Assembly (NCBI RefSeq): GCF_021018745.1
Contig: NZ_CP063845.1
Coordinates: 4,402,001 to 4,466,000 of the forward strand
Source: Gloeobacter morelensis MG652769
GTDB taxonomy: Bacteria > Cyanobacteriota > Cyanobacteriia > Gloeobacterales > Gloeobacteraceae
DNA: 64,000 nt
Direction of reading: 5' to 3'
The first letter of the stretch is position 1; each line of letters opens with the position of its first letter. The position numbers and the translations under genes are program-made. Positions 17,983 through 27,258 of this stretch are shown one piece after another. The notes beneath the pieces are model-generated. The model was not told the origin of the DNA and made no database searches. It saw only the letters and a program-made list of their open reading frames with translations.

Positions 17983-18944
17983 CCCAGGCGCTCGCGGTCG
18001 TGGGGAGCGGCAAAGTCGACGATCGGTCCGGCAGGCACGATGGCGGTGGGGTTGATGTTGGTGTGGCTGCGGTAGTAGTGGCGCTTGATGTGGTCGAGGT
18101 TGCAGGTCTCGGCCACCCCCGGCTGCTGGTAGAGGTCTTTGAGGTAGTTCCAGAGGTTCGGATAATCGACGATGCGCCGCAGGTTGCATTTGAAGTGGCC
18201 ATGGTAGACCGCATCGAAGCGCAGCAGGGTCGTAAAGAAGCACCAGTCGGCCTCGGTGACGCGCTCGCCGCACAGGTAGCGCCGGGTCGAGAGCACCTGC
18301 TCCCAATGGTCGAGGGCGGCGAACAATTCGCCCACGGCTTCTTCGTAGGCGCGCTGGCTGGTGGCGAAACCGGAGCGATAAACACCGTTATTGATAGGCT
18401 GGTAAATCGCGTCGATGGTTTGGTCGATCTGCCCGCGCCGGTCCTCGGGATAAAAATCGGCGTCGGTCGCGGCGAGGGCGGCAAATTCGGTGTCGAACAT
18501 GCGGATAATCTCGCGCGATTCGTTGTTGACGATGGTGTTGGTGAACTTGTCCCACAGTACCGGCACCGTTACTTTGCCGGTGTACTGGGGGTCCGCCTTG
18601 CAGTAGACTTCCCAGAGATAGCGCGCCCCATTGACGCTGTCAGGCAGCGATCCTGGCTCCTGGCCGAAGCTCCAGCCGTTGTCGCGGATCTCAGCATCGA
18701 CGATGGACACGCCAATGACTGCCTCCAGGCTTTTGAGTTTACGCAAGATGAGCGTGCGGTGCGCCCAGGGGCAAGCCAGAGAGACGTACAGATGGTAACG
18801 GTTTGGCTCGGCCTTAAAACCGCTACTGCCATCGCGGGTGATTTGGTGGCGAAACGTAGTCGCAGTGCGGTTGAATTTGCCTTCTGTGTCCCGGTCCTTC
18901 TCTTCGACGACCCAGCGCCCTTCTACTAACCTTCCCAGCGGCAT
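17979..18944 (-). CDS. glutathionyl-hydroquinone reductase (Xi-class GST, YqjG/PcpF family)
   Basis: The protein has 321 residues from ATG (complement 18942-18944), with AGGAGG at ideal spacing; the longer frame upstream is not needed. The catalytic cysteine (about residue 58) lies in YVSLACPWAHRTLI. Other family features are VPVLWDKFTNTIVNNES (glutathione site), PINNGVYRSGFATSQ and the second-domain block CGERVTEADWCFFTTLLRFD. The enzyme reduces glutathionyl-hydroquinones back to hydroquinones, protecting against quinone stress. Confidence 0.93.
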   Translation of the reverse strand: MPLGRLVEGRWVVEEKDRDTEGKFNRTATTFRHQITRDGSSGFKAEPNRYHLYVSLACPWAHRTLILRKLKSLEAVIGVSIVDAEIRDNGWSFGQEPGSLPDSVNGARYLWEVYCKADPQYTGKVTVPVLWDKFTNTIVNNESREIIRMFDTEFAALAATDADFYPEDRRGQIDQTIDAIYQPINNGVYRSGFATSQRAYEEAVGELFAALDHWEQVLSTRRYLCGERVTEADWCFFTTLLRFDAVYHGHFKCNLRRIVDYPNLWNYLKDLYQQPGVAETCNLDHIKRHYYRSHTNINPTAIVPAGPIVDFAAPHDRERLG

Positions 18945-19086
18945 ACGTCCTCCTGATGAAGCCCTATGCACCCATTGTCGGATTGCGAGAGTGACTTGGC
19001 ACGGACCACCGGACAGATGTCGCCAAGGGAGCAAACGGGCTGCGGCAGTTTACCCTGGTAGATATTTCGGTACCTTCGGCGCTGCT

Positions 19087-19338
19087 ATGCCCATACCCTC
19101 TGCTGCTCTGCTTATCGCTCTAGCCGCATTGCCGCCCGGTGCTGCCGCCCAGCAACCGCCCCGCCTTCCCACCGAGGCGCAAATCGATAGAGCCTGCGCC
19201 ACCGGAGCCGCCGACACTCTGCCCAACCCGTTTCGCGATGTTCCATCAGGGCACTGGGCCTACAGGGCGGTCCTCAACCTGCATTACTGCGGAGCGGCAA
19301 GAGCAGCCAGGGAGCGCCTGCCGATGCGATCTTCGTAA
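19087..19338 (+). CDS. small exported protein with a partial S-layer homology motif
   Basis: The protein has 83 residues from ATG 19087. The signal peptide (AALLIALAALPPGAAA) is followed by FRDVPSGHWAYRAVLNLHYCG, which is one S-layer homology helix pattern (F.DV..GHWAY.A). Full SLH proteins have three such units, so this may be a remnant or a tiny surface protein. Two cysteines could pair. Confidence is moderate because the frame ends soon after the motif. Confidence 0.55.
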   Translation: MPIPSAALLIALAALPPGAAAQQPPRLPTEAQIDRACATGAADTLPNPFRDVPSGHWAYRAVLNLHYCGAARAARERLPMRSS

Positions 19339-19572
19339 TTTTTTCGCTGCTTGCCATCCGCTCTGCGCTCAGGCAACTGTGCGTGAGTATCCCTTGGGCA
19401 GCCGTTATCAAATAGATAGAAGCTGGGCCTTCAACGAGGCTCCAGCCCGTTAAAACAAGCTTTGATCGCCAAGATCCGCCTTGCGGCTGAGCGGAGTTCA
19501 CCCCCTTGGTCGGTGCTTCTGGTGGTGCAGATTCCTATGATCAGGGTACTAGAGTGACGGTTGGATACCCCC

Positions 19573-19995
19573 ATGGAAAACAAGCCCAACTACGGCGATT
19601 TTTCTTCTTACTTGCCCCACGACAACCCGAGCGTGGGCGCCGATGACCCTGAGAAGCACAACCCCGATGCCGCTCATCGCCAGGCACCGCCCGCAACCGA
19701 GAGTACCGGTACCGTACAGGTCAAGGAGCGCATCGACGAAGCCCTCCACCAGACCGCCGGCAAGCTGCATGATCTTGCTCAAAAGCTCGAAAGCTACGGC
19801 GAGTCCGGCTCCCAGACCGGCAAAGTCACCGAAAAGGTGGCGGGTGGTCTGCACCGGGGAGCAGAGTACCTTGAAAAGGCCAACGTCGACGATCTGGGCA
19901 ACCGGGTGACGGAGACGATCCGCAAGCAGCCTCTGGCCAGCCTCGGGATCGCCTTCGGCGTTGGTTTTGTGATCGCCCGCTTGTTGCGGAGGTAA
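19573..19995 (+). CDS. membrane-anchored DUF883/YqjD-like stress protein
   Basis: The protein has 140 residues from ATG 19573. The N terminus is polar and disordered, the middle is a long amphipathic helix (KERIDEALHQTAGKLHDLAQ, residues about 50-115), and the C-terminal hydrophobic anchor is LGIAFGVGFVIARLLRR. This is the layout of the ElaB/YqjD family, which tethers to the inner membrane in stationary phase. It is the first of three consecutive genes with the same broad theme. Confidence 0.75.
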   Translation: MENKPNYGDFSSYLPHDNPSVGADDPEKHNPDAAHRQAPPATESTGTVQVKERIDEALHQTAGKLHDLAQKLESYGESGSQTGKVTEKVAGGLHRGAEYLEKANVDDLGNRVTETIRKQPLASLGIAFGVGFVIARLLRR

Positions 19996-20002
19996 AGGCA
20001 AC

Positions 20003-20386
20003 ATGCAGCGGCAATCCGAAGCAAACCTTGGCCTGCTGATGGGCCAGCTCGTCTCGCAGGTCGAGCAGCTGTTATCGGCCCATCTGCGCCTGGCTCGCCA
20101 GGAACTGGCGGCCGACGGCAAACAATTCGCCACGCAGTCCGGCGGCATCGTGATTGGCGGCATCCTTGCCGTTCTCGGCGTCGCCTTCGTCGGTCTGGCC
20201 TTGATCCGTGGGCTTGAAATCTGGCTTGCCCCCTGGCTTGCCGCTTTGATCGTCGCCGCGCTGTTTCTGGGCGGCGGCGGACTCATTGCCCTTTCGTCGG
20301 TGCAACGTCTGGGCAAAATCGATCAACTTGGCCGCACCAGAGAAGAAACCCAGGAGACCATCGCATGGCTGACCCGCAAGCAATAA
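20003..20386 (+). CDS. phage-holin-like superfamily membrane protein (YqjE-like)
   Basis: The protein has 127 residues. An amphipathic N-terminal helix is followed by two transmembrane helices (about residues 47-70 and 75-98, GGIVIGGILAVLGVAFVGLAL and LAALIVAALFLGGGGL). The pattern is that of the Phage_holin_3_6/YqjE group, usually found beside YqjD-type genes. GGAGG precedes the ATG, and the gene overlaps the next by 22 bases. It is not evidence of a prophage. Confidence 0.78.
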   Translation: MQRQSEANLGLLMGQLVSQVEQLLSAHLRLARQELAADGKQFATQSGGIVIGGILAVLGVAFVGLALIRGLEIWLAPWLAALIVAALFLGGGGLIALSSVQRLGKIDQLGRTREETQETIAWLTRKQ

Positions 20387-20826
20387 CCCACCAGCAGAAT
20401 GGCAATGGGACTGCGAGGACAGCAGAGCCCGTCCCCACACCCGAACTGCCGGCTGAGGAGGACATTCGGCGCACCCGCGCCGAAATTTCTCAGACCACCA
20501 CGCTCATCCAACAGCAGCTGCGCGCCAATATGAGCTGGCGTCTGTGGGTTTATCGCTACCCACTGGCCATGACGACCCTTGCGGCGGCAGCCGGGGTGGC
20601 GGCGGGGTTTGCCCTTCCTGGCGGCGCGCGGGATTCCACGAGGCGTTCTTCGGCGACAGATGCCGACGGCCCACAGCCGAACCGCCGTGAGGAGCGACTT
20701 ATCAAGGAAACCGGCCAAACCACTCTGGTGGCAACGGTACTGACGAATCTGGCAACCATGGCGCTGCGCGAGGGATCGCGCTATTTGGCCCAGCGGTTCT
20801 TCGACGGCGCCCCCGAGCGCCGCTGA
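20365..20826 (+). CDS. DUF3618-like membrane protein
   Basis: The protein has 153 residues. It contains the pattern EEDIRRTRAEISQTTTLIQQQ of DUF3618 proteins (IR.TR.EI..T...I), one likely membrane helix (LAMTTLAAAAGVAAGFAL) and a basic C terminus. It overlaps the holin-like gene upstream, so the three genes form one operon, followed by a terminator. Such trios are found widely and are linked to osmotic or stationary-phase stress, though their mechanism is not known. Confidence 0.72.
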   Translation: MADPQAITHQQNGNGTARTAEPVPTPELPAEEDIRRTRAEISQTTTLIQQQLRANMSWRLWVYRYPLAMTTLAAAAGVAAGFALPGGARDSTRRSSATDADGPQPNRREERLIKETGQTTLVATVLTNLATMALREGSRYLAQRFFDGAPERR

Positions 20827-20845
20827 ATCGACGACCCGATGGGCT

Positions 20846-20879
20846 GCCCGTCCGGATGATCCGGGCGGGCACCTTTTTG
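20846..20879 (+). terminator. intrinsic terminator after the three-gene stress cassette
   Basis: An 11-bp stem GCCCGTCCGGA / TCCGGGCGGGC (one G-U) has a three-base TGA loop and is followed by ACCTTTTTG. It lies 20 bases after the last stop codon. Confidence 0.88.
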
Positions 20880-21004
20880 TGGGCCATACCGCCGACGGCG
20901 GTACTGCTGGCAAATTCTAGAAAAATCGTGACGAAGTCCACGATCGAAAGGGGATCGAGATAGTATCAAGCCGCGAGAGCCAGTCTCTATACCAATCCAT
21001 TGTT

Positions 21005-21829
21005 GTGAACATTTTTGTACTGATCAAACAGGTGCCTGACCAGGGTGCAAAGGCCGGCATCAACCCGGACGGGACGATCGATCGGGCCAAAGCCAAGCGC
21101 ATGCTCAACCCCTTCGACCGCTATGCCCTCGAAGCGGCCTTGCACGCCCGCCGCCTCTACGGCGGCACGGTGACGGCGATCAGCATGGGTCCGCCTCCGG
21201 CCATCGAAATCCTCTACGAAGCGATCGCCCACGGTGTGGATCAGGCCATCTTGCTGAGCGACCGGCGTTTGGCCGCCTCGGACACCCTGGCGACCGCCTA
21301 TGCGCTCTATTGCACCGTTCGCTACGCCGGGGCGTTCGACCTGGTCTTCTGTGGACTGCAGACCACCGACGGCGACACCGCCCAGGTCGGTCCGCAACTG
21401 GCTGAGCGGCTGCAGGTTCCCCAGATTACCTACTGCGAAAAATTCGAAATCGATCACAACGAGATTGTCGCCCGCCGCGTCATCGAAGGCGGTGCCCAGA
21501 CGGTGCGCTGCCCTTTGCCGGCGGTCGTCACCGTCGCCAACTCCGCCCCCCGCCTGGCCTACAAGACCCTGCGCGGCGCCCGGCGCGTCCAGCAATTGCA
21601 GCGCGACGAAGCGGAGCGCTCCCGGGTCATCCGCACCGTCAACCTCGACGACATCGGTGCCGACCCGCTGCGCTGCGGCCTTAAAGGTTCGCCTACGATC
21701 GTGGCTGCCACCGAGAAAGTCGGCGAAATCGGCGGCAACTGCACCCTTTACCAGGGCAAGCCCCTCCAGCAACTGGTGGACGACGTGCTTGCCGCCCAGG
21801 TGATTGCACCGGAGCTTGTGAAGCGATGA
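21005..21829 (+). CDS. etfB: electron transfer flavoprotein subunit beta
   Basis: The protein has 274 residues (GTG start). The family start MNIFVLIKQVPDQ, MLNPFDRYALEAAL, the FAD/AMP-site region FCGLQTTDGDTAQVGPQLAE and PAVVTVANSAPRLAYKTL are all present. The DGDTAQVGP loop is the version seen in FixA/bifurcation-related EtfB proteins; I infer rather than claim bifurcation. It pairs with EtfA, whose gene overlaps its stop by four bases. Confidence 0.95.
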   Translation: MNIFVLIKQVPDQGAKAGINPDGTIDRAKAKRMLNPFDRYALEAALHARRLYGGTVTAISMGPPPAIEILYEAIAHGVDQAILLSDRRLAASDTLATAYALYCTVRYAGAFDLVFCGLQTTDGDTAQVGPQLAERLQVPQITYCEKFEIDHNEIVARRVIEGGAQTVRCPLPAVVTVANSAPRLAYKTLRGARRVQQLQRDEAERSRVIRTVNLDDIGADPLRCGLKGSPTIVAATEKVGEIGGNCTLYQGKPLQQLVDDVLAAQVIAPELVKR

Positions 21830-22911
21830 GCACCAAACAAGTCCTCGTTTTCGTCGAACAGGCGGATGGCTGCGCCCGGCCGGTCGCCTTTGAACTCTTG
21901 GGAGCAGGCCGGATCTTGGCCGACAAACTCGGAGCGGAATTGGCGGCCTTCGTCGCCTGCGCTGCGGCGGGCGATCTGAGCGAGACGCTCATCGCCCACG
22001 GGGCCGACCGGGTCTACGTGGCGGAGCATCCGGAACTGGCTGCCTACCGCACCCTGCCCTACCGGCGGGTGCTCATCGATCTCATCGCGGCGATGGAGAC
22101 CCCGCCGCACATCGTGCTGTTCGGTTCTACTACCACCGGCCGGGATCTAGCCCCGCGCATCGCCGCCTACTTCGAGACAGGGCTCACTGCCGATTGCACC
22201 GAACTCGACATCGGTCCCTACGAGCACACCAACTCTCAAGATCCGAGCAAAGTCGGGCTCTACCCCGACTGTCTTTATGCCATCCGCCCGAGCTTTGGTG
22301 AATCGCTCAAAGCGCGCATCCTCGGACCCTGGAAAAATCCCCAGATGGCCACGGTGCGCCCCGGGGTGATGGTGCCGCTTGCTCCTGACGCTGCGCGCAC
22401 AGGCACTGTCCATTCGGTTGCAGTGCGCCTCGAAGAGACGGACTTGCAGCTGGTAGTCGCTGAGACCTTGCGCTCGATGGGCGAGCAGGTCGAACTGCAG
22501 GGCGCCGAGGTGATCGTCTCGGGGGGCTACGGTCTGGGTAATCCTGAGGGCTTCTCCTTGATGTACCAGCTTGCCGCCTGCTTCGAAAACAGCGCCGTGG
22601 GTTCCTCGCGCAAGGCGGTGGACGCCGGTTGGATCGCCCACGCCCACCAGGTGGGCCAGACGGGCAAAACCGTCCGACCGAAGCTCTACATCGCCTGCGG
22701 CATCTCGGGGGCTATCCAGCACCGGGTCGGTATGGACAAATCGGCCACGATCGTGGCCATCAACAAAGACCTGAACGCGCCAATCTTCAAATTTGCCCAC
22801 CACGGCATCGTGGGCGATCTCTACCAGGTCATCCCGGAACTCATCCGCCAACTCAAACTCCAGAAGACACCTACCCCGGACACCAGCAATGTCGCCACCC
22901 ATTCGCTATGA
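21826..22911 (+). CDS. etfA: electron transfer flavoprotein subunit alpha
   Basis: The protein has 361 residues. The C-terminal FAD-binding block is classical: [60 protein letters not shown] and [22 protein letters not shown]. With EtfB it carries electrons from flavoprotein dehydrogenases to ETF:quinone oxidoreductase, encoded by the next gene, whose start lies 23 bases inside this one. Confidence 0.96.
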   Translation: MSTKQVLVFVEQADGCARPVAFELLGAGRILADKLGAELAAFVACAAAGDLSETLIAHGADRVYVAEHPELAAYRTLPYRRVLIDLIAAMETPPHIVLFGSTTTGRDLAPRIAAYFETGLTADCTELDIGPYEHTNSQDPSKVGLYPDCLYAIRPSFGESLKARILGPWKNPQMATVRPGVMVPLAPDAARTGTVHSVAVRLEETDLQLVVAETLRSMGEQVELQGAEVIVSGGYGLGNPEGFSLMYQLAACFENSAVGSSRKAVDAGWIAHAHQVGQTGKTVRPKLYIACGISGAIQHRVGMDKSATIVAINKDLNAPIFKFAHHGIVGDLYQVIPELIRQLKLQKTPTPDTSNVATHSL

Positions 22912-24607
22912 TCTGCTACTGGTCGGGGGCAGCGCTTCGAATCTGATCCTCGCCCACCGCCTGCTCGACCTGGCAGCCAAAAGCGGGTTGCCCCTCACCG
23001 TCGCCCTGGTCGAAAAAAGTGCCCAGTTCGGCGCCCACATCGTGAGTGGGGCGCTCACCAAGACCCATGTCCTCGAAAAAGTCTTTCCTAACTTCAAGAC
23101 AAACGGCTTCCCGATCGAGGGCTATGTTACCCACAGCCACCTGAGCGTGTTGGGCTCGGAGGAGCGCTGGGATCTGCCCCACGCCATTGTGCCCAAGGGT
23201 TTTCGCAAAGAAGGCCACGCCATTCTCACCTTGAGCCATGCCATCCGCTGGCTGGCGGAGCAGTTGCAGGCCAAGGCCAAAGCGCTTACAAACGTCGTGC
23301 TCGATGTCTTTCCGGGCTTCGCCGCCCAGGAGATCCTCTACGCGGGTGAGCGGGTCGCAGGTGTGCGGGTGAGCGCCTCGGGCGACGTGTACGAGGATGC
23401 CATCTTCGCCGAATTTACCTGCTTCGGCGACAAGGGATTTCTCTCCAAAGATCTGGTGGAGCGCTTCGCCCTGCGCCCCAACCCACAACTGTGGTCGGTG
23501 GGGATCAAAGAAGTCTGGGAAGTCGATCTCGACTGCCAGGGCGTCGTCTGGCACACCCTGGGCTATCCGATTCTAGATGGCACCTTCAGCGGCGGCTTCG
23601 TCTACGGCCTGGGCCACAAGAAACTGGCCATCGGCCTGGTGATCAGCCTGGACAGCAAAAACCCCAACCTCAACCCGCAACTGCGCCTGCAACAATTCAA
23701 GGCCCACCCCTGGATACAGGAACTCATCCAGGGCGGCCGGCTGCTCAAGTACGGCGCCGCGGTGATCCCCGAGGGGGGTTACTACAGCCTGCCCACCCGC
23801 TTCGGCGTCGAAGGGGCGCTGCTGTTGGGCGATGCGTTGGGTGTCCTCGATGCGGCCAGTCTTTCCGGCCTCGACAAATCGATGGAGACCGGTTACATCG
23901 CCGCCGAACTGTTGCACGGGGCGTTTGTCGACCGCAATTTCGAAGGTCTGGCTGAGCGCTACAAGCGCGCCGTCATGGACGGTTTTATCGGTCAAGAACT
24001 CTATGCGAGCCGCCACTTCCGCCGGGCTTTTCTCGAAAACGACCGGCTTTTGGGCGAGTACCTGCCCGCCGTCTGCCAGAGCGTCGATCAGGGCCACCCC
24101 TGGCTGGGCAGTCTCAAATTCGGTCTCGGCAAACCGATCCAGCGCTCCACCGACACGTTCCAGGCTCTAGGGCTGATCCTGGGGCGCATCAGCGGCGACA
24201 AGATCTTCCGCTACACCCCCTGCCACGAGAATATCGAACCGACCTTCACCCAGCCTGCTGTCGCGGTGAGCACCCAGGCGCGGCCCGAGACAATTTTGAG
24301 CCGTCCCGACGCGGTCTTCTTCGCAGCCCCCCGCTACCACGAGGGCAACCGCCACATCGAAGAATTCGACCCCCAGACCTGCCGCCGCTGCATCGCCATC
24401 TACGACCGACTCGGTAAACCCACCCCCTGCATCGCCGACTGCACCGCCGAAGTGCACCGCATCGATGAAGCGGTCGGGGTGCGCGTCCACGGCATGTCCC
24501 TCGAAAACTGCATCCAGTGCCGCACCTGCGAGATCGTCTGTCCGTCGGTGAATCTGCGGGTCAACCCGACCTACGAAGGCTCCGGCCCCGATTTCTACGG
24601 GTTATAA
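22889..24607 (+). CDS. electron transfer flavoprotein:quinone oxidoreductase with C-terminal ferredoxin domain
   Basis: The protein has 572 residues from ATG 22889. The N-terminal FAD domain ([19 protein letters not shown]) is atypical: the usual GxGxxG is G-G-S-A-S-N, so the dinucleotide site may be modified. Family landmarks follow: GAHIVSGAL, GYPILDGTFSGGFVYG, and ALLLGDALGVLDAASLSGLDKSMETG. The C terminus has a FixX-like 4Fe-4S domain (CIQCRTCEIVCPSVNLRVNPTYEGSGPDFYG). It passes ETF electrons to quinone at the membrane. No acyl-CoA dehydrogenase lies nearby. Confidence 0.9.
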   Translation: MSPPIRYDLLLVGGSASNLILAHRLLDLAAKSGLPLTVALVEKSAQFGAHIVSGALTKTHVLEKVFPNFKTNGFPIEGYVTHSHLSVLGSEERWDLPHAIVPKGFRKEGHAILTLSHAIRWLAEQLQAKAKALTNVVLDVFPGFAAQEILYAGERVAGVRVSASGDVYEDAIFAEFTCFGDKGFLSKDLVERFALRPNPQLWSVGIKEVWEVDLDCQGVVWHTLGYPILDGTFSGGFVYGLGHKKLAIGLVISLDSKNPNLNPQLRLQQFKAHPWIQELIQGGRLLKYGAAVIPEGGYYSLPTRFGVEGALLLGDALGVLDAASLSGLDKSMETGYIAAELLHGAFVDRNFEGLAERYKRAVMDGFIGQELYASRHFRRAFLENDRLLGEYLPAVCQSVDQGHPWLGSLKFGLGKPIQRSTDTFQALGLILGRISGDKIFRYTPCHENIEPTFTQPAVAVSTQARPETILSRPDAVFFAAPRYHEGNRHIEEFDPQTCRRCIAIYDRLGKPTPCIADCTAEVHRIDEAVGVRVHGMSLENCIQCRTCEIVCPSVNLRVNPTYEGSGPDFYGL

Positions 24608-24659
24608 CCGCCAAGAGCCGGTCCACCTGAACTGGCTGGTCTGACTCAACAGACAAACG

Positions 24660-25346
24660 TTAAGCCAAGATCGCCTCCAGGACTCGCTCGGTGTCGCTTA
24701 GATCCAAAAAGAGATGCTCGGGGCAGTGCGGGGCCAGTTGTGCTCGATCGAAGCGGCCCGTGGCCACGGCGATCGACTTTACCCCCAGGTGGCGGCCGCA
24801 GGTGATGTCGTTGGGGGTATCGCCGATGATCACGACTTGCTTGCCCCTGAAATGGCGGCCGGTGAGTTTGTGGGCGTTCTCGACGGCGATCTCGGGCAGC
24901 AGGCAGCGCTCGGGGGCGGCGTCGCCGAAGGCTCCCAGCCGGAACGGCCCGGCAAGATTCACCCGCCGCAGTTTCAGCCAGGCGGCCGGTTCGACGTTGC
25001 CGGTCAGCAAGCCGATCACCACCCCGTCATGGGCTCCGAGCGCCGCCAACAGCGGCACGATCCCGGCGTAGACGTGGGGATGGCAAGCTGCGAGAGCTGG
25101 GGTGAATCGCTCCAGATAGTTGTTCCAAACCCGTGGCAGCACCGGCGCCACCTCCCCCGGCCAACCGCCGGTGCGCTCAAGCAGTTCGACCACAATCTGG
25201 GTGTCGGTCTTGCCGCTCATCGAGTAGCCGGTCGGGTCGATTTGCCGTTCGAACACGGCCTCCATCGCCGCGAGCAACGCCCGCGAACCGACCCCATGGA
25301 CGTTCAGGATCGTCCCGTCGATGTCGAACAGCACCAGTCTTTCCAC
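24660..25346 (-). CDS. HAD-family phosphatase, phosphoglycolate-phosphatase-like
   Basis: The protein has 228 residues (GTG start). HAD motif I is LVLFDIDGTIL, motif II is VIGLLTGNVE, and motif IV is VVIIGDTPNDITCG with K in the region between. The cap (about residues 20-85) is of the helical C1 type, as in phosphoglycolate phosphatases, with GKTDTQIV also typical. The substrate cannot be read from the sequence. Confidence 0.88.
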   Translation of the reverse strand: MERLVLFDIDGTILNVHGVGSRALLAAMEAVFERQIDPTGYSMSGKTDTQIVVELLERTGGWPGEVAPVLPRVWNNYLERFTPALAACHPHVYAGIVPLLAALGAHDGVVIGLLTGNVEPAAWLKLRRVNLAGPFRLGAFGDAAPERCLLPEIAVENAHKLTGRHFRGKQVVIIGDTPNDITCGRHLGVKSIAVATGRFDRAQLAPHCPEHLFLDLSDTERVLEAILA

Positions 25347-25455
25347 AGCCGCCTATCGTGCCACACTGCCCCGCTGGGGGGCAAGCGCTTGCAGGTGCCG
25401 CACGATCGTTGAAACTGAAAATAGAGAAGCGACACCGCCCCCAGGAGGTCCGGCC

Positions 25456-26127
25456 ATGACCGACACTTACTATCTGCACCCCAAAGACCCGCAGCCCGAA
25501 CGCCTCGGCCGGATTGTGCAGGCGTTGCGTGCTGGGGCCGTCCTGCTCTATCCCACCGACACCACCTACGCCATCGGCTGCGATTTGCTCCACAAGGGCG
25601 CCATCGAGCGGGTGCAGCGCATCAAGCGCCTCAGCAACGACAAACCGCTCACCTTTTTGTGCCCGTCGCTTTCGAATGTGGCCACCTACGCCCGGGTTGG
25701 CGACGACGCCTACCGCCTGATGCGCCACTTGATCCCCGGTCCCTATACCTTTTTGCTGCCCGCCACCCGCGCCCTGCCGAAGCTGGTGCTCGATCCCAAA
25801 CGCCGCACCACCGGCATCCGGGTACCCGACCACCCGCTCTGCCAGGCGCTGCTTGTGGGATTGGGCAACCCGCTCATCTCCACTTCCGCCCGCTCCGCAG
25901 AGGGAGCCGAAATCCGCTACGAATACGAACTATTCGAAGCGCTCGCCCCGGTGGTCGATGGGATCGTCGAATTGGACCTCCCGGCCCAGGACGGCCTGCT
26001 CCTCACCCAGGTCTCGACGGTGATCGACTTGAGCGGGCCGCAACCCGCCGTCCTGCGGCGGGGGCTCGGCTGGGAGCGGGCGGCCACCTTTTTGCAGCGG
26101 GCCGGGTACGCCCCTGAGACCGCCTGA
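25456..26127 (+). CDS. Sua5/YciO/YrdC family protein, L-threonylcarbamoyladenylate synthase-like
   Basis: The protein has 223 residues from ATG 25456 behind CAGGAGGTCC. The YrdC core is clear: GAVLLYPTDTTYAIGCDL, IKRLSNDKPLTFLC, IPGPYTFLLPATRALPK, TTGIRVPDHPLCQALL and PLISTSARSAEG. It resembles the YciO branch (about 200-220 residues) more than TsaC, and may act in tRNA t6A synthesis or a related reaction. The gene is divergent from the HAD phosphatase. Confidence 0.9.
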   Translation: MTDTYYLHPKDPQPERLGRIVQALRAGAVLLYPTDTTYAIGCDLLHKGAIERVQRIKRLSNDKPLTFLCPSLSNVATYARVGDDAYRLMRHLIPGPYTFLLPATRALPKLVLDPKRRTTGIRVPDHPLCQALLVGLGNPLISTSARSAEGAEIRYEYELFEALAPVVDGIVELDLPAQDGLLLTQVSTVIDLSGPQPAVLRRGLGWERAATFLQRAGYAPETA

Positions 26128-26217
26128 GGGCACCCGGAGAGGATTTCGTTTTACAGCCGGAGCCCCGGGGGCTATGCTCTAAAGTTGGCATGGTGCCTGA
26201 GCGGTGTTGTGAGGAGT

Positions 26218-27258
26218 ATGGCAAATAGCGATCCCCCCTGGCTGCAGTCCGTGGCCGATGCCTTCGAGTTGGGCCGGCCCCTGCGTCTGGCCCGGTTGCA
26301 GATTGGTCAAATTCAGCAGACCTGGCGGCTGGAGACGACTGGCGGCTGCTATATCTGCCAGAGCCTCCATCCGGCTTTCGCCGAAGCGGTGACCGAGGAC
26401 GCCCAGGCGGTCAGCGCCTACTTGCGGCGCCAGGGATTTGTGATTCCCGAGTTTCTGGCCACCCGCACGGGCGAGCTGCACTTCGAGGGCGAAGGCGGAC
26501 GCTGGCGGGTGATGACCTGTCTGCCCGGCGTCTCCCATCGCGCCGCTCCTGACCCGGCCTATCTGCGTCAGGCGGGCCAGGCCGCCGGCAAGATGCACCG
26601 GCTGCTGGCCGGCTTCGAGCATCGCTTTCGCTTTCAGTTGCCCAACTTCCACAATACCCCCCAGATCCACCGGCAGCTGCAGGCGTGCCCGTGCGACAGC
26701 AAAGTCGAAGCGGAGTGGGCCTATCTGCTCGAAAGCGTACCGGCGCTGCTGTTGCCCGCCGGTTTGCCCAGGCAGATCATCCACGGCGATCTGAAGCTGA
26801 CCAATTTTCTGTTCGATGAGCGCGGCGGGGTAGTGGGCATCGTCGACCTCGACACGTTCATGTACCACAACCTTTATGTGGAGCTGGGCGACGCGCTGCG
26901 CTCGTGGTGCACCGCCGGAGAAACCTTCGACCTGCAGTTGCTCGAAGCGAGCCTGAGCGGTTATGCCCAATCGGGCGCCTTCGAGGCGCTCGACAGCACC
27001 TACCTGGTGGCCGCCGTCAAGCTCATCACCCTCGAACTGGCGATGCGCTACTTGAATGATTACTTCGACGATTGCTACTTCCAGTGGGATCCCGCAGCGT
27101 ATCCGAATCGCCGCGAGCACAATCTGGCGCGCTGCCGCCGGCAAATCGCCGTCTACCGGGATCTGCTGGATAAAGAAGGGCTCGTGCACCGCATCGTCCA
27201 GCGGTTGCTCGACAGCGCCTCGGGCGGCGTCCGCGCCGCCCTGCACCAGGGTGCGTAA
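26218..27258 (+). CDS. aminoglycoside-phosphotransferase-fold kinase
   Basis: The protein has 346 residues from ATG 26218 (GAGGAG upstream). The APH fold shows the catalytic loop IIHGDLKLTNFLFDE (D as base, N for metal) and GIVDLDTFMYHNL (second metal aspartate). Similar proteins phosphorylate sugars or small alcohols, such as N-acetylhexosamines, and some are homoserine or choline kinases. The substrate here is unknown. Despite the family name there is no reason to expect antibiotic resistance. Confidence 0.83.
   Translation: MANSDPPWLQSVADAFELGRPLRLARLQIGQIQQTWRLETTGGCYICQSLHPAFAEAVTEDAQAVSAYLRRQGFVIPEFLATRTGELHFEGEGGRWRVMTCLPGVSHRAAPDPAYLRQAGQAAGKMHRLLAGFEHRFRFQLPNFHNTPQIHRQLQACPCDSKVEAEWAYLLESVPALLLPAGLPRQIIHGDLKLTNFLFDERGGVVGIVDLDTFMYHNLYVELGDALRSWCTAGETFDLQLLEASLSGYAQSGAFEALDSTYLVAAVKLITLELAMRYLNDYFDDCYFQWDPAAYPNRREHNLARCRRQIAVYRDLLDKEGLVHRIVQRLLDSASGGVRAALHQGA

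Noticed and set aside
20003-20386. Phage holin as evidence of a prophage
   Set aside because: The family is also a normal bacterial membrane protein group (YqjE-like); no phage genes are nearby.
26218-27258. Aminoglycoside resistance gene
   Set aside because: Only the fold is shared; the sequence resembles metabolic APH-fold kinases, and the surroundings are housekeeping genes.
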